Below are positions 1 to 8,556 of a stretch of DNA of 38,567 bases, one piece after another. This DNA comes from Methylococcaceae bacterium (GTDB lineage Bacteria > Pseudomonadota > Gammaproteobacteria > Methylococcales > Methylomonadaceae). The stretch lies in the NCBI GenBank assembly GCA_021647145.1, contig JAKIVF010000017.1, positions 1 through 38,567 of the forward strand. The letters are read 5' to 3'. Every line of letters begins with the position of its first letter. Position 1 is the stretch's first letter. Below the pieces are notes generated by a model. The model saw nothing but the letters and a program-made list of their open reading frames with translations, was not told where the DNA came from and made no database searches. The translations under genes and the position numbers were made by a program.

Positions 1-241
1 CTGTCCCTAATGCCTGGCGTAACAAACCCAAAACGATCATAATTCGAGTAAACGATGTCATTGTTAATAACATTGAAGGCAAAACAGTCAACATTGTCAT
101 TAATGCTAAAATCTGAATCGTTACCGTATATGTTTCACCACCATTGGGATTAGTTGTGACAGTCAGCGCATCAACCCCAGGGGTAGCGACCGATACAACT
201 GGCATTAATCCTACAAGCAAACTAACAACTATTTTATTCAT
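1..241 (-). CDS. fliP: Flagellar type III export protein FliP, N-terminal part
   Basis: The reverse strand reads from an ATG at 241 into the left window edge, giving about 80 residues. They comprise a cleavable-looking signal peptide (MNKIVVSLLVGLMPVVSVATPG), a short periplasmic stretch, then a first membrane segment and the FliP-typical run LTVLPSMLLTMTSFTRIMIV. FliP is one of the core subunits of the FliPQR export gate in the inner membrane at the base of the flagellum. Its start lies 8 bases inside the end of fliO, which suggests translational coupling. Only the N-terminus is present; the rest, and presumably fliQ, fliR and flhB, lie beyond the window. Identity rests on sequence and on gene order, and both are clear. 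Confidence 0.95.
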   Translation of the reverse strand, partial: MNKIVVSLLVGLMPVVSVATPGVDALTVTTNPNGGETYTVTIQILALMTMLTVLPSMLLTMTSFTRIMIVLGLLRQALGT

Positions 242-671
242 TTAAAGTTCCAGTCATTATCTGTTTGAGTTTTTGAGAAAACTCACTTTCAGCATCCCTT
301 TCTTTTACTTCTTGAACCACTCGATCATTTTCTTCAAGAACCAACAAGTTATTAATTCGTCCAGGCGAAACACCTAACACTATTTGCTTTTCACCCACTT
401 GAACCAACATGACTTTTTCGCGACCTCCTAAAGATAAGCCTGCAATAACTCTCATTTTTTGTTTCGAATTTTCTGGCAATGCACCCATTTTTCTCATCAA
501 CCAGATACAAGCAAAGAATAAAGCTATAACAATTATTAGCCCTAATGCCCAACTCATCACATGATCAGAAGTAACCACTTTAGTAGGCTTCATACCATCA
601 ATATCCATAGCAGCATATGTAGATGAAATTGAAAATAAAAAAATAATGATACTCGCAATTAAAACTCTCAA
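234..671 (-). CDS. fliO: Flagellar biosynthesis protein FliO
   Basis: This 145-residue protein has an N-terminal hydrophobic signal-like segment (residues 2-20), a second transmembrane helix around 40-60 (LGLIIVIALFFACIWLMRK), and the cytoplasmic FliO core with LSLGGREKVMLVQVGEKQIVLGVSPGRI. FliO is a membrane chaperone for assembly of the FliP ring. The start is TTG at 669-671, one base after the fliN stop codon. The next in-frame ATG lies after the signal segment and would remove it, so TTG is preferred. It overlaps fliP by 8 bases. Length and order (fliN-fliO-fliP) match the gammaproteobacterial operon. Confidence 0.93.
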   Translation of the reverse strand: MRVLIASIIIFLFSISSTYAAMDIDGMKPTKVVTSDHVMSWALGLIIVIALFFACIWLMRKMGALPENSKQKMRVIAGLSLGGREKVMLVQVGEKQIVLGVSPGRINNLLVLEENDRVVQEVKERDAESEFSQKLKQIMTGTLNE

Positions 672-672
672 T

Positions 673-1164
673 TTATGAACCTAATTTTTTTACGCGTTCT
701 GATGGACTAATCACATCAGTTAATCGAATTCCAAATTTATCGTTCACGACAACAACTTCTCCATGAGCAATCAACGTTCCATTAACCAATACATCCATCG
801 GTTCACCAGCAAATCTATCTAATTCAATAACTGAACCCTGATTAAGCTGTAATAAATTTCTAATATTAATACTTGTCCTTCCTATTTCCATGGAAACTGT
901 GACAGGCACATCCAGAATAACGTCTAATTTAATATCCTCTGGAGTAGAAGAACTGACTGTTGGATCTGTTTCAGCTTGCGTTTCTAATTCATCAAATGTT
1001 GCAGCCTCTACATCTTCAGCATCACTTTGCTCTTGTAGAGCATCACCCCAATCTGCTGCAGCCTCGTCTTCATTCTCATCAACTCCTGATTCTGCTTCGG
1101 CAGTAGCTTGCTCTTCCATTGCATCACCCCAGTCAGCACCTAAATCTTCTTCATTTTCACTCAT
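673..1164 (-). CDS. fliN: Flagellar motor switch protein FliN
   Basis: The 163-residue protein ends in a SpoA/FliN domain (about 85-160) with LDVPVTVSMEIGRTSINIRNLLQLNQGSVIELD and DVLVNGTLIAHGEVVVVNDKFGIRLTDV. FliN forms most of the lower C-ring, which takes part in export-substrate docking and rotational switching. The first 60 residues are very acidic and hold the same motif twice: GADWGDAMEEQATAEAE and AADWGDALQEQSDAED. Gammaproteobacterial FliN normally carries one acidic DxWxxA(L/M)xEQ-like N-terminal segment, so this looks like a small internal duplication, and the protein is correspondingly longer than the usual 110-155. It lies 49 bases behind fliM and 1 base before fliO. Confidence 0.95.
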   Translation of the reverse strand: MSENEEDLGADWGDAMEEQATAEAESGVDENEDEAAADWGDALQEQSDAEDVEAATFDELETQAETDPTVSSSTPEDIKLDVILDVPVTVSMEIGRTSINIRNLLQLNQGSVIELDRFAGEPMDVLVNGTLIAHGEVVVVNDKFGIRLTDVISPSERVKKLGS

Positions 1165-1213
1165 TCTTTTTACCTTATTATTACTTTTGAATAGAACTCA
1201 ATTTCTTTCGTTT

Positions 1214-2194
1214 CTACCCTAAAGAATCCTGAGTTAATTTTTCTGTTACTTGAACAGCATAATTACCATCTGATAATCCAACTTTACCCTTAAAGATATT
1301 GACATCTTCTGCTTTAACAGTGACTATTTCAGGCATTTCAATAGGAATAACATCCCCTTTTTGAAAGTTAATCACTTCTTTAATTGTCATTGTTTTTTCA
1401 ACCAGCATACTATTTAAAGAAACTTCACTCCGAAGCACTTCTTTTCTCAAATTTTCCTGCCAAGTTCCATCAACTTCACCTCTATCACTTGATACTGCAT
1501 CCAACAAATCTCTAATAGGTTCTACCATTGAATAAGGCATTGCTATATCAATTTTTCCCCCTCCTCCTTCCAACTCAACAAGAATGGTTGAAACAACAAC
1601 AATTTCTGAGGGGCTTACGACATTAGCAAACTGAGGGTTTACTTCAGAGTTCAAATATTCCATTTCAATATCCATTACTGGTTTCCAGGCCTCTATTAAA
1701 TCCTTAAATAACATATCAATAATTAAACGAATAACTCGCATTTCCGTTGGTGTAAATTCACGCCCTTCAACTTTATTGTAGAACTGACCACCGCCACCAA
1801 AAAAATTATCTACTGCTGTAAAAACAAGTTTTGGCTCCATAACTATTAAAGCTCTGCCTCTTAAAGGTGCAAAACGAACAATATTAAGGTTTGTTGGTAC
1901 ATAAAGGCTTTGGATATAATCAGAAAACTTTTGAACTTGAATTCCCTCAATAGAAATTTCTGCTGATCTTCTTAAAAAATTAAACAGAGAGATACGAAAA
2001 TACCGTGTAAACCGTTCATTAATCATCTCTAATGTCGGCATCCTGCCTCTTACAATTCTTTCTTGACTTGCTAAGTCATACCCTTTTACAGTTCCTGATT
2101 CTTCTTCCTCTCCTTCTGTTTCTACCTCACCATCGTCAACACCGTGTAAAAGTGCATCAATTTCATCCTGTGAAAGAAGATCTGCTGTAGACAT
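1214..2194 (-). CDS. fliM: Flagellar motor switch protein FliM
   Basis: This 326-residue protein has the standard FliM length. Its N-terminal peptide LSQDEIDALLHG is the CheY-P binding motif, followed by an acidic linker. The CheC-like middle domain includes DLASQERIVRGRMPTLE, RYFRISLFNFLRRSAEI and the GGGGQFYN loop near 136. The C-terminal SpoA domain (about 250-320) includes INFQKGDVIPIEMPE. FliM links the FliG ring to FliN and receives the chemotaxis signal in the C-ring. It starts with ATG at 2192-2194, 106 bases after fliL. No strong terminator separates it from fliL, so the two probably share a transcript. Confidence 0.97.
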   Translation of the reverse strand: MSTADLLSQDEIDALLHGVDDGEVETEGEEEESGTVKGYDLASQERIVRGRMPTLEMINERFTRYFRISLFNFLRRSAEISIEGIQVQKFSDYIQSLYVPTNLNIVRFAPLRGRALIVMEPKLVFTAVDNFFGGGGQFYNKVEGREFTPTEMRVIRLIIDMLFKDLIEAWKPVMDIEMEYLNSEVNPQFANVVSPSEIVVVSTILVELEGGGGKIDIAMPYSMVEPIRDLLDAVSSDRGEVDGTWQENLRKEVLRSEVSLNSMLVEKTMTIKEVINFQKGDVIPIEMPEIVTVKAEDVNIFKGKVGLSDGNYAVQVTEKLTQDSLG

Positions 2195-2300
2195 AACTTT
2201 AAAACCTCAATAAAAAATTAGTTATCACCACAAAATTAACCACCAAGCAAAAATATAATTTAATAGCCCTAGGCAACTTGCAATAAATAATCAGGGGGAC

Positions 2301-2810
2301 TTATTGCATTACAAAAGAAGTAAAAAAAATATTTGTCACTTTGTTTTTCTTTGTCATTTTTTCCATAACCTCACCCACTACTCTTAACATTTCCCCCCTT
2401 AATGCCTCTTTTCCTTCAATAGTCATTAGACTTTTTGATCCTTTTGCACTAATTGCCATTAATAAATTATTTCGTATCATTGGTTCGTGCTTCTTAAGTG
2501 CTTCAATTGTCTCTTCACCCTTAACTAGCAATGAAACTGATACCTGAATTAAGCTTGCTCCAGAGCCTTTAGGGAAATTTACGACTAATGACTTTTTCAT
2601 ATCATAATAAATATCAACACTCGCTCCTTCTTCATCTTCTTCTTCATCTATAACTTCCTCACTCGCCTCGCTATCTAATTCTTCCGGGTTACCCATAAAA
2701 AAATAGTATCCAGCACCTGCGCCTGCTAATAATAAAATGACTAAACCTATAATAATCATTTTTTTTGAAGACTTTTTTTCATCTCCATTTTCTACTTCAT
2801 TTTCTGCCAT
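2301..2810 (-). CDS. fliL: Flagellar basal body-associated protein FliL
   Basis: The 169-residue protein has a lysine-rich cytoplasmic start, one transmembrane helix (about 18-38, MIIIGLVILLLAGAGAGYYFF), an acidic linker (EEVIDEEEDEEG) and a periplasmic FliL domain ending in VTNIFFTSFVMQ, the typical FliL C-terminal pattern. FliL surrounds the stator units (MotAB) and supports torque. A strong ribosome site (AGGAGG) lies just before the ATG, and a sigma-54 promoter candidate sits 39-54 bases upstream, making this the first gene of the visible flagellar operon. Confidence 0.95.
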   Translation of the reverse strand: MAENEVENGDEKKSSKKMIIIGLVILLLAGAGAGYYFFMGNPEELDSEASEEVIDEEEDEEGASVDIYYDMKKSLVVNFPKGSGASLIQVSVSLLVKGEETIEALKKHEPMIRNNLLMAISAKGSKSLMTIEGKEALRGEMLRVVGEVMEKMTKKNKVTNIFFTSFVMQ

Positions 2811-2848
2811 AATTCCTCCTATTCTGCTTCTAACTGTAGACTATTTTT

Positions 2849-2864
2849 AGCAAATTACTCACCA
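2849..2864 (-). promoter_or_regulatory. Candidate sigma-54 (RpoN) promoter of fliL operon
   Basis: On the minus strand the sequence reads TGGTGAG-TAAT-TTGCT. The GG and GC dinucleotides have the exact 10-base gap required by RpoN, and the -12 element TTGCW is perfect; the -24 element matches at TGG and the final G. The predicted start would leave a leader of roughly 27 bases before the fliL ATG at 2810. In Pseudomonas and Vibrio the fliLMNOPQ genes are RpoN-dependent through FleQ/FlrC-type activators, which agrees. The call rests on motif, spacing and context only. Confidence 0.7.
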
Positions 2865-3150
2865 TAACCATTTAATATTTGAATTTTATTTATTTCTAAG
2901 TATGTGTATTAATTATAAAAATAACTCTCAATCAATAAAACTACAGCTATTACTATTACTATTACAATAAGCAAGATAATCTTTAATAATCCATTTGAAG
3001 ACTATTTAAGTAACAAAGATGCCGAAACCACCAGAAAAATATATTTTTGTCTTTTCTATCTCTTAGCAATCAACAAGCCAAAAATTTATTACATAATAAT
3101 TACATATGGTTACAATACAATATTAGATTAACACAGCTTTTTTTAAACAA

Positions 3151-3185
3151 AAAAAGGGAGTAAAATTAACTTTTACTCCCTTTTT
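3151..3185. terminator. Bidirectional rho-independent terminator
   Basis: A perfect 15-bp inverted repeat (AAAAAGGGAGTAAAA and its complement) surrounds a 5-base loop. It has A's on the left and T's on the right, so it would terminate in both directions. The nearest gene pointing at it is the minus-strand DUF2892 gene ending at 3642. A mobile-like repeat now lies between that gene and the hairpin, which may explain the unusually long distance. Confidence 0.85.
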
Positions 3186-3416
3186 CTATCCAAATTTTTG
3201 GACAATCAATTTTTCTTAGATTCTATATTAATTAACTCAAATACTAACTCCTCTTCTAAATCATACTTTGTTCTTTAGATAAAATAATTATCAGTTAATT
3301 TAATCATCTCTAAATTTATCACAGTATAAAATATACTCTACTTACTAATAATAAAGCATATTTAGGTAAAAAAACTAGCTGTGCTCAATTTCATAAAGAT
3401 TACTTTTAAAGTTTTA

Positions 3417-3599
3417 CCTGATTACCCACAAGCTTCTGCCGAATCAGTAGATGACTTGTAAGATATTGAAAAATAATAAATATCTAATAATTAAAATTCA
3501 ACTTGAACTTTTAACTTTGATCAGGTTAAAAAATAACCATTATTTTTCATAAGATTACATTTAGCTTTTTAAAGTGGCGGAAGCTTGTGGGGAATCAGG
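3417..3599. mobile_element. MITE-like element, family 1, copy A (183 bp)
   Basis: The ends are inverted repeats of about 24 bases: left CCTGATTACCCACAAGCTT followed by CTGCC, right the complement of CCTGATTCCCCACAAGCTT followed by CCGCC. The element is flanked by AAGTTTTA on the left and AAGTTTTT on the right, an 8-base duplication with one mismatch. The interior has no open reading frame and is about 90% identical to copy B at 10014-10197. This is the structure of a non-autonomous element moved by a transposase acting in trans. The responsible family cannot be named from the window. Confidence 0.88.
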
Positions 3600-3641
3600 A
3601 AGTTTTTTCATTATAAGTAAAAACCATTAAATCTATTTTTT

Positions 3642-3842
3642 TTAAAATGCACAGCCCGACTTCACGCCAAATCGTTTTAATAATAATACCAACGGACAAA
3701 AACCAGTAAAAGAAGCCTGAACTAAATTAAGGCCGACAAGACCTGTTAACCATAACCAATTCAATGATAAATATATTGCCAAACATAGACTTAGTAATAT
3801 AAATATTCCAGCAAAAAACATTACTAATCAATCAATTGTCAT
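3642..3842 (-). pseudogene. DUF2892 small inner-membrane protein, interrupted by TGA
   Basis: Reading from an ATG at 3842 gives MTID, then a TGA codon at 3828-3830, then LVMFFAGIFILLSL in the same frame and on to a normal TAA at 3642. The tail LVGLNLVQASFTGFCPLVLLLKRFG is the hallmark of DUF2892 (YgaP C-terminal-like) two-helix membrane proteins, whose starts usually look like M-x-(I/V)-D-R-x-V-R. The TGA sits where arginine (CGA) is expected, so one C-to-T change explains it. A good ribosome site (GGGAG) lies before ATG 3842 and none before the internal ATG at 3821. Either the gene is freshly dead or a 59-residue product starts at 3821 (3642-3821). Confidence 0.8.
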
Positions 3843-3942
3843 AATTTCTCCCAACCATACTTAGTCATACTATATTTCAAACAAAAATGTAGTATACACA
3901 AATTAATTAGTATATTATTATTTAGTTATAATCCTAGGCATA

Positions 3943-3968
3943 AAAAAAGTCCGTTTCCGGACTTTTTT
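3943..3968 (-). terminator. Rho-independent terminator of fimV
   Basis: An 11-bp stem (AAAAAAGTCCG with its complement, loop TTTC) lies about 45 bases past the fimV stop codon. On the minus strand it ends in a run of T's, as needed to stop the fimV transcript. The A/T-rich stem base also makes it potentially active in the other direction. Confidence 0.88.
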
Positions 3969-4011
3969 ATTTTTCTATCTTTCTATTTTAAACATTCTTC
4001 TCAATAGTAAA

Positions 4012-6336
4012 CTAATCTAATAAATCCAGAATATCTTGGGCAGCAAGCTTTTGCTCATCATTTCCTTTCTCAAATGCTTCCTGTGCAATCACTTTAGCCG
4101 CATCATAGTCTCCCATATCAATATATGCTTTAGCTAAATCAATTTTAGTTTCCATTTCATCCATATCGGTTAAATCTAAAACACCTTCTTCTGAATCTTT
4201 TTCTGATAATTTATCAAAATCAAAATCAAATGTCTCAAACTCCTCATTTATTTTGCTATCCGTACCGCCATCAACTGAGTCAGAACCATTAAGTTGAAAT
4301 TCACTTAAATCAAAATCTATATTATTTTTATCATCTTCGTTAGAGTCTTCTTTATCTAGTTTTTGATCTTTCTCATTTTCATCAAAAATAGATAAATCAA
4401 ATTCCATTTCATTTTCATTATTTTCTAAAGCTTCTTCCTTTGCTATATTGTTAGCATTGGTATCGGAACCGGAACCGGAATCATCATCTATATCATTTTT
4501 AGTAACAATATTTTCACCTGATGAAGACACCACTTCTAACTCACTACCCATTTCTACAACTTTTGACCAAAATGATTGATCCTTATTTTTTCCAGATTTT
4601 TCTAGTTCCGTTACATACTTTTCAAAACCACTTTTATTTTCATGAGCATGAAATATTTCCAATAACTTTAACTTACACTCATCTCTTTCAGGTTGATCGA
4701 CAATTGCCTGACGCATTAACTCTTCTGCTTGTTGATACCGTCCATAGGCCAAATAAACATCTGCTTCTAAAACAGGATCAACATCTTCACTTAGGTCTTT
4801 ATCAAAAGTATGGAAATCACTTGATGAAAATTCATTCAAAAAAGAACTATCTTCCAATGGATCTTCAAGAGAAGGCATTTTATCTGAAGAAGAATCTACT
4901 CCCTCATCATTGTCACCTAAAGAATCAAGAGGGATAATTTCACTCGCAGATGCAAAAATGCTGTCATCATCTATAGCATCCTCATCCTCTTCTCTTCCTT
5001 TACGCCATAATGCCCAACCAAGCAACCCTAAAATAGGAAATACTATTGCACTTAACATAGGGGTGGAGAGTGTTTCTTTTTCTGGCGAAACTGGTTCAGT
5101 CTCTACTTTTGTATCTTTATCATTTACTATTGGAGCTTCCTTAACAACCGGCTTCGTATCTTTAGCCGTGATTACTGGCTCTTCTTTAGGCTCAACTTTT
5201 TTATCAGAACCTTCCGCTTTTTTCACTTCTATCTCAGAAGTGTTTTTTACTTTACTCTGGTTTTGTAAGGCAGCAATTTGCTCATCTTTCAAAACTAGCA
5301 TTTTTTGCACCATTGCTAATTGCTGCTCCAATTTTTCCATTTTGGCTTGCATTGCAAACCTTTCTTCTGAACTTAAAGAAGGAAAATCAGTTTGTTTTAC
5401 TTCTGTTTCATTACTTTGTGAATCAACATTTGCATCATTTTGGGATACAACAACTGTTGTATCAGCAACTTGTTCTTCAGTTGGTGCGGTTAATTTTACT
5501 TGGGCATGGATACCTTTAGTTTTCTCTAAATTAGCTTGTAAATTAGTATTTACAACACCCGTCCATTGATCAGTCTGAGCTTTAAAAGCTAACTGTGCAT
5601 CTTCTTTAGACAAGCTTAGAATTACTTCTTTTTCTGGTATTTTAAGTGTTTTACCCTCTTCTAAAGCATTGACATTATCTTTATAAAACGCATTTGGATT
5701 GGCCTTAAATATGGCCATCATCATTTGCGCCCTTGTAACATCATTGTAATTATTCGTCTTCTCCGCAACCTTCCACAATGATTCATTTCTTCTAGTAGGT
5801 CCATATTTCCCATTAGAAAATGTATCCTTCACTATTTTTTTTGTTTTTTTAGTATTAACCTTTGCAACCGTTGTATTTTTAGCAGGCTTTACTTCCACTA
5901 CCTCCTTTGGTTTTTGTACAACAGGTATGACTGCCTGTGTATAAGCAACTGGAGGGTCAACCAAAACTGTAAATTCTCGATAAAGATTTCCTTTATCCCA
6001 GCTCACCTCTACTAAAAAATCTAAAAATGGTTCTCTCAACGCTTCTTTTGAACTTACCTTAATAACAGTTGATCCATCAGGAGCTTTAATAGTTTCGAAC
6101 TTTATTTTTGATAGAAAATAATTCCAGGGAACACCTGCCTCATCAAATTTTTCTGGCGGTGCTAGTTTCACATTTATATCTGAAACATTTTCTCCCGCAG
6201 AAACAAACAATGCAATTTCAGCATCAAGATTCTGATTAAGTGCCGAGTGCAATTTAATATCGCCAATTCCTAATGGGAATGCACTCACAGGTGCCAGCAA
6301 CGAAATAGCCGTTATTGTTTTAGTTAAATTGCGCAC
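4012..6336 (-). CDS. fimV: FimV-family pilus/polar hub protein
   Basis: The 774-residue protein has the FimV layout. A signal peptide (1-20) is followed by the conserved N-terminal domain with LGIGDIKLHSALNQNLDAEIAL, and a LysM-like peptidoglycan-binding segment lies at about 178-232 (RRNESLWKVAEKTN...KTLKIPE). A coiled coil spans about 324-357 (KMEKLEQQLAMVQKMLVLKDEQI), and one transmembrane helix sits near 425-445. A long, very acidic cytoplasmic region carries a TPR-like patch (YLAYGRYQQAEELMRQAI). The C-terminal FimV motif is KIDLAKAYIDMGDYDAAKVIAQEAF. FimV organises type IV pilus assembly, twitching and polar landmarks. The start is GTG at 6334-6336 behind AAAGGAG. The neighbour asd is the usual partner of fimV; truA, often downstream, is absent. 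Confidence 0.95.
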   Translation of the reverse strand: MRNLTKTITAISLLAPVSAFPLGIGDIKLHSALNQNLDAEIALFVSAGENVSDINVKLAPPEKFDEAGVPWNYFLSKIKFETIKAPDGSTVIKVSSKEALREPFLDFLVEVSWDKGNLYREFTVLVDPPVAYTQAVIPVVQKPKEVVEVKPAKNTTVAKVNTKKTKKIVKDTFSNGKYGPTRRNESLWKVAEKTNNYNDVTRAQMMMAIFKANPNAFYKDNVNALEEGKTLKIPEKEVILSLSKEDAQLAFKAQTDQWTGVVNTNLQANLEKTKGIHAQVKLTAPTEEQVADTTVVVSQNDANVDSQSNETEVKQTDFPSLSSEERFAMQAKMEKLEQQLAMVQKMLVLKDEQIAALQNQSKVKNTSEIEVKKAEGSDKKVEPKEEPVITAKDTKPVVKEAPIVNDKDTKVETEPVSPEKETLSTPMLSAIVFPILGLLGWALWRKGREEDEDAIDDDSIFASASEIIPLDSLGDNDEGVDSSSDKMPSLEDPLEDSSFLNEFSSSDFHTFDKDLSEDVDPVLEADVYLAYGRYQQAEELMRQAIVDQPERDECKLKLLEIFHAHENKSGFEKYVTELEKSGKNKDQSFWSKVVEMGSELEVVSSSGENIVTKNDIDDDSGSGSDTNANNIAKEEALENNENEMEFDLSIFDENEKDQKLDKEDSNEDDKNNIDFDLSEFQLNGSDSVDGGTDSKINEEFETFDFDFDKLSEKDSEEGVLDLTDMDEMETKIDLAKAYIDMGDYDAAKVIAQEAFEKGNDEQKLAAQDILDLLD

Positions 6337-6406
6337 AAGTTTCTCCTTTACAATTTTTTACCACAGTGTTATACCAAGTTGAATCATATTTATGTTTAAT
6401 CTTAGA

Positions 6407-7429
6407 CTAGATGTATTTTTTTACTAGTTCTTCAGCAATTTGAATGCTGTTTAATGCTGCCCCTTTACGAACATTATCGCCAACCACCCATAAATTAATA
6501 CCTTTAGGGTGTGAAATATCTTCTCTAATACGTCCGACAAAAACATCATCATTTCCAGAGGACTCAGTTACTGCCGTTGGGTATCCCCCATCAACACGTT
6601 CATCCAATACTGTGATTCCTTGTGCATTTTCCAACAATTCTCGAACAGTATTTACATCAATCTTTTCACGAGTTTCTATATGTACAGCTTCAGAATGTCC
6701 ATAAAAAACAGGAACACGCACTGCCGTTGGGTTAACGTTAATAGTCTCATCAGAAAATATTTTTTTTGTTTCCCACACCATTTTCATTTCTTCTTTGGTG
6801 TATCCGTTATCCATAAAAACATCAATTTGCGGCAATACATTAAATGCTATCTGTTTTGGATAAATTTCCGGGGCAATGGGCTTCCCATTCAATAATTTGG
6901 CAGTTTGAGAAACCACCTCTTCTATTGCCTCTTTCCCAGTCCCCGAAACAGCTTGATAGGTGCAGACGTTGATGCGGTCTATACCTACAGCATCATAAAT
7001 AGGCTTTAATGCAACCAGCATCTGAATCGTAGAACAATTAGGGTTTGCAATAATTCCACGAGCTTTATATTCAGCAATTTTTTCTGGGTTAACCTCAGGA
7101 ACAATCAAAGGAATATCATCGTCATACCTAAATTCTGATGTATTATCAATAACCACACAATTTGCCTCCGCCGCTTTAGGTGCATATTCCTTGGATATTG
7201 AGGCACCTGCAGAAAACAGCCCAATTTGAACTTTAGAAAAATCAAATTCAGCTAGGTCTTTAACAACTAAATTCTTCCCTTTGAAAGGAATCCGTTTACC
7301 AACTGAGCGACTACTTGCCAAGGCATAAACTTCACCTACCGGAAAGTTACGCTCTTCCAAAATTGACAACATTGCTTCACCTACTGCCCCAGTAGCACCT
7401 ACGACAGCCACATCATAACTTTTTGACAC
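6407..7429 (-). CDS. asd: Aspartate-semialdehyde dehydrogenase
   Basis: The 340-residue enzyme reduces aspartyl-4-phosphate to aspartate semialdehyde with NADPH, feeding lysine, diaminopimelate, threonine and methionine synthesis. It shows the Rossmann motif GATGAVG (11-17), the active-site cysteine in ANPNCSTIQ (Cys132), and the later substrate-binding HSEAVH/ET segment. The start is GTG at 7427-7429 with AGAGGGA about nine bases upstream; an ATG seven bases upstream is out of frame. It lies 70 bases before fimV and 71 bases after adk on the same strand. Confidence 0.97.
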   Translation of the reverse strand: MSKSYDVAVVGATGAVGEAMLSILEERNFPVGEVYALASSRSVGKRIPFKGKNLVVKDLAEFDFSKVQIGLFSAGASISKEYAPKAAEANCVVIDNTSEFRYDDDIPLIVPEVNPEKIAEYKARGIIANPNCSTIQMLVALKPIYDAVGIDRINVCTYQAVSGTGKEAIEEVVSQTAKLLNGKPIAPEIYPKQIAFNVLPQIDVFMDNGYTKEEMKMVWETKKIFSDETINVNPTAVRVPVFYGHSEAVHIETREKIDVNTVRELLENAQGITVLDERVDGGYPTAVTESSGNDDVFVGRIREDISHPKGINLWVVGDNVRKGAALNSIQIAEELVKKYI

Positions 7430-7500
7430 TCAACATCCCTCTAACTAAATTTAATAAGCCTAATATACTTTCGTAACTGTAAAACGTGAAAAGTATGACA

Positions 7501-8139
7501 TCAACCTAAAATTTCAAATATTTTCTTAGTAATATCGCTTACATTACCTACCCCTGAAACAGAACTAAACTTCACTGGTTGTTCTTTTGAAGAATAAAAA
7601 TCGACCAATGGCTTTGTTTGCTGGTGGTAAATATCAAGCCGTTTTTTTACAGTTTCTTCTTTATCATCCTCTCTCTGTATTAATGACTCCCCAGTGAGAT
7701 CATCTATACCTTCCTCTTTAGGTTTTTTAAATTCAATATGATAGGTACGCCCTGAGGCCAAATGTACTCTTCTCCCGGCCATACGCTTGACAATTTCAAC
7801 ATCTTCTACTGCAATTTCAATCACGTGATCAATCTCGACCTGCATATCAATCAAGCCTTCTGCTTGAGCAATTGTGCGTGGAAACCCATCAAGTAAAAAC
7901 CCTTTTTCACAATCTGGTAAAGCAATACGCTCTTTAATTAAACCTAAAATAATTTCATCAGAGACCAGTCCTCCTGCATCCATTACTTTTTTTGCATCTA
8001 TACCTAGTGGAGTTCCTGCTTTTACAGCACTCCTTAACATGTCGCCAGTGGAAATTTGAGGAATCCCATATTTTTCTGTAATGAACTGTGCCTGTGTTCC
8101 CTTTCCTGAACCAGGACTACCTAAAAGGATAATACGCAT
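7501..8139 (-). CDS. adk: Adenylate kinase
   Basis: The 212-residue protein interconverts AMP, ADP and ATP in the cytoplasm. The P-loop GSPGSGKGTQ spans 7-16, the NMP-binding segment STGDMLR follows near 30, and GFLLDGFPRTIAQA lies near 80. A long-form LID (GRRVHLASGRTYHIEFKKPKEEG) has no zinc-binding cysteines, as in other Gram-negative enzymes. Length is near the usual 214. It begins with ATG at 8137-8139 and is the first gene of the minus-strand run adk-asd-fimV. Upstream is a long AT-rich spacer shared with a divergent gene. Confidence 0.97.
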   Translation of the reverse strand: MRIILLGSPGSGKGTQAQFITEKYGIPQISTGDMLRSAVKAGTPLGIDAKKVMDAGGLVSDEIILGLIKERIALPDCEKGFLLDGFPRTIAQAEGLIDMQVEIDHVIEIAVEDVEIVKRMAGRRVHLASGRTYHIEFKKPKEEGIDDLTGESLIQREDDKEETVKKRLDIYHQQTKPLVDFYSSKEQPVKFSSVSGVGNVSDITKKIFEILG

Positions 8140-8556
8140 AAAATAACTCCAAAATACAAAATGATAATTAATTAAAAATAATTATTTGTTTAATAAAAAA
8201 GACCAAAAAAATTAAATAACTTTATTATTCTATCTTAATTACTGTTCACATGTGTTTAGAGCCTCTTTCCTCATTAATAAATTTCCTACTATTGACTAAC
8301 TTCTATGTTGAATATTTTATTTACCCGAAATTTTAAGAGAAAGAATCTTGTAAAAAAAATAAATTTCTTTACTATTAAACAATTTTTCCAATAAATTAAA
8401 AATGAATTCAAAAAAAATTATCCTTATCTATTTACGATCCATTCAGTTAAAAACAATCACTTTTCACTAATTCGGCAAGAAAGACTAATAATTCCATGCC
8501 TTTACCAATTCTTAACGACCCTCTGTCAGTTTCGTTCAAATAACTATTATTTTCAT
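8140..8556. other. Divergent spacer between adk and DUF1415 gene
   Basis: This is a 417-base AT-rich region between genes pointing away from each other, so it should hold both promoters. A weak sigma-70-like TTGACT occurs near 8294, but no convincing paired -10 box could be assigned. No gene or repeat was recognised. Confidence 0.5.

Larger units (their letters stand above)
2865..3641. other. Non-coding spacer between fliL promoter and DUF2892 gene
   Basis: Very AT-rich and with stops in all frames. It holds a perfect stem-loop at 3151-3185 and a 183-base inverted-repeat element at 3417-3599, listed separately. A short hairpin (TCCAAA/TTTGGA) lies just after the terminator. No further gene is recognisable. 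Confidence 0.6.

Noticed and set aside
890..1222. A 110-codon plus-strand frame opposite fliN
   Set aside because: Its composition (mostly Ser/Ala/Val) is what antisense reading of the acidic FliN start produces, and fliN is certain.
4910..5569. A 219-codon open frame on the plus strand opposite fimV
   Set aside because: It is a Ser/Thr/Phe-rich shadow of the acidic, Lys/Glu-rich fimV frame, lacks a ribosome site, and resembles no known protein; fimV itself is unambiguous.
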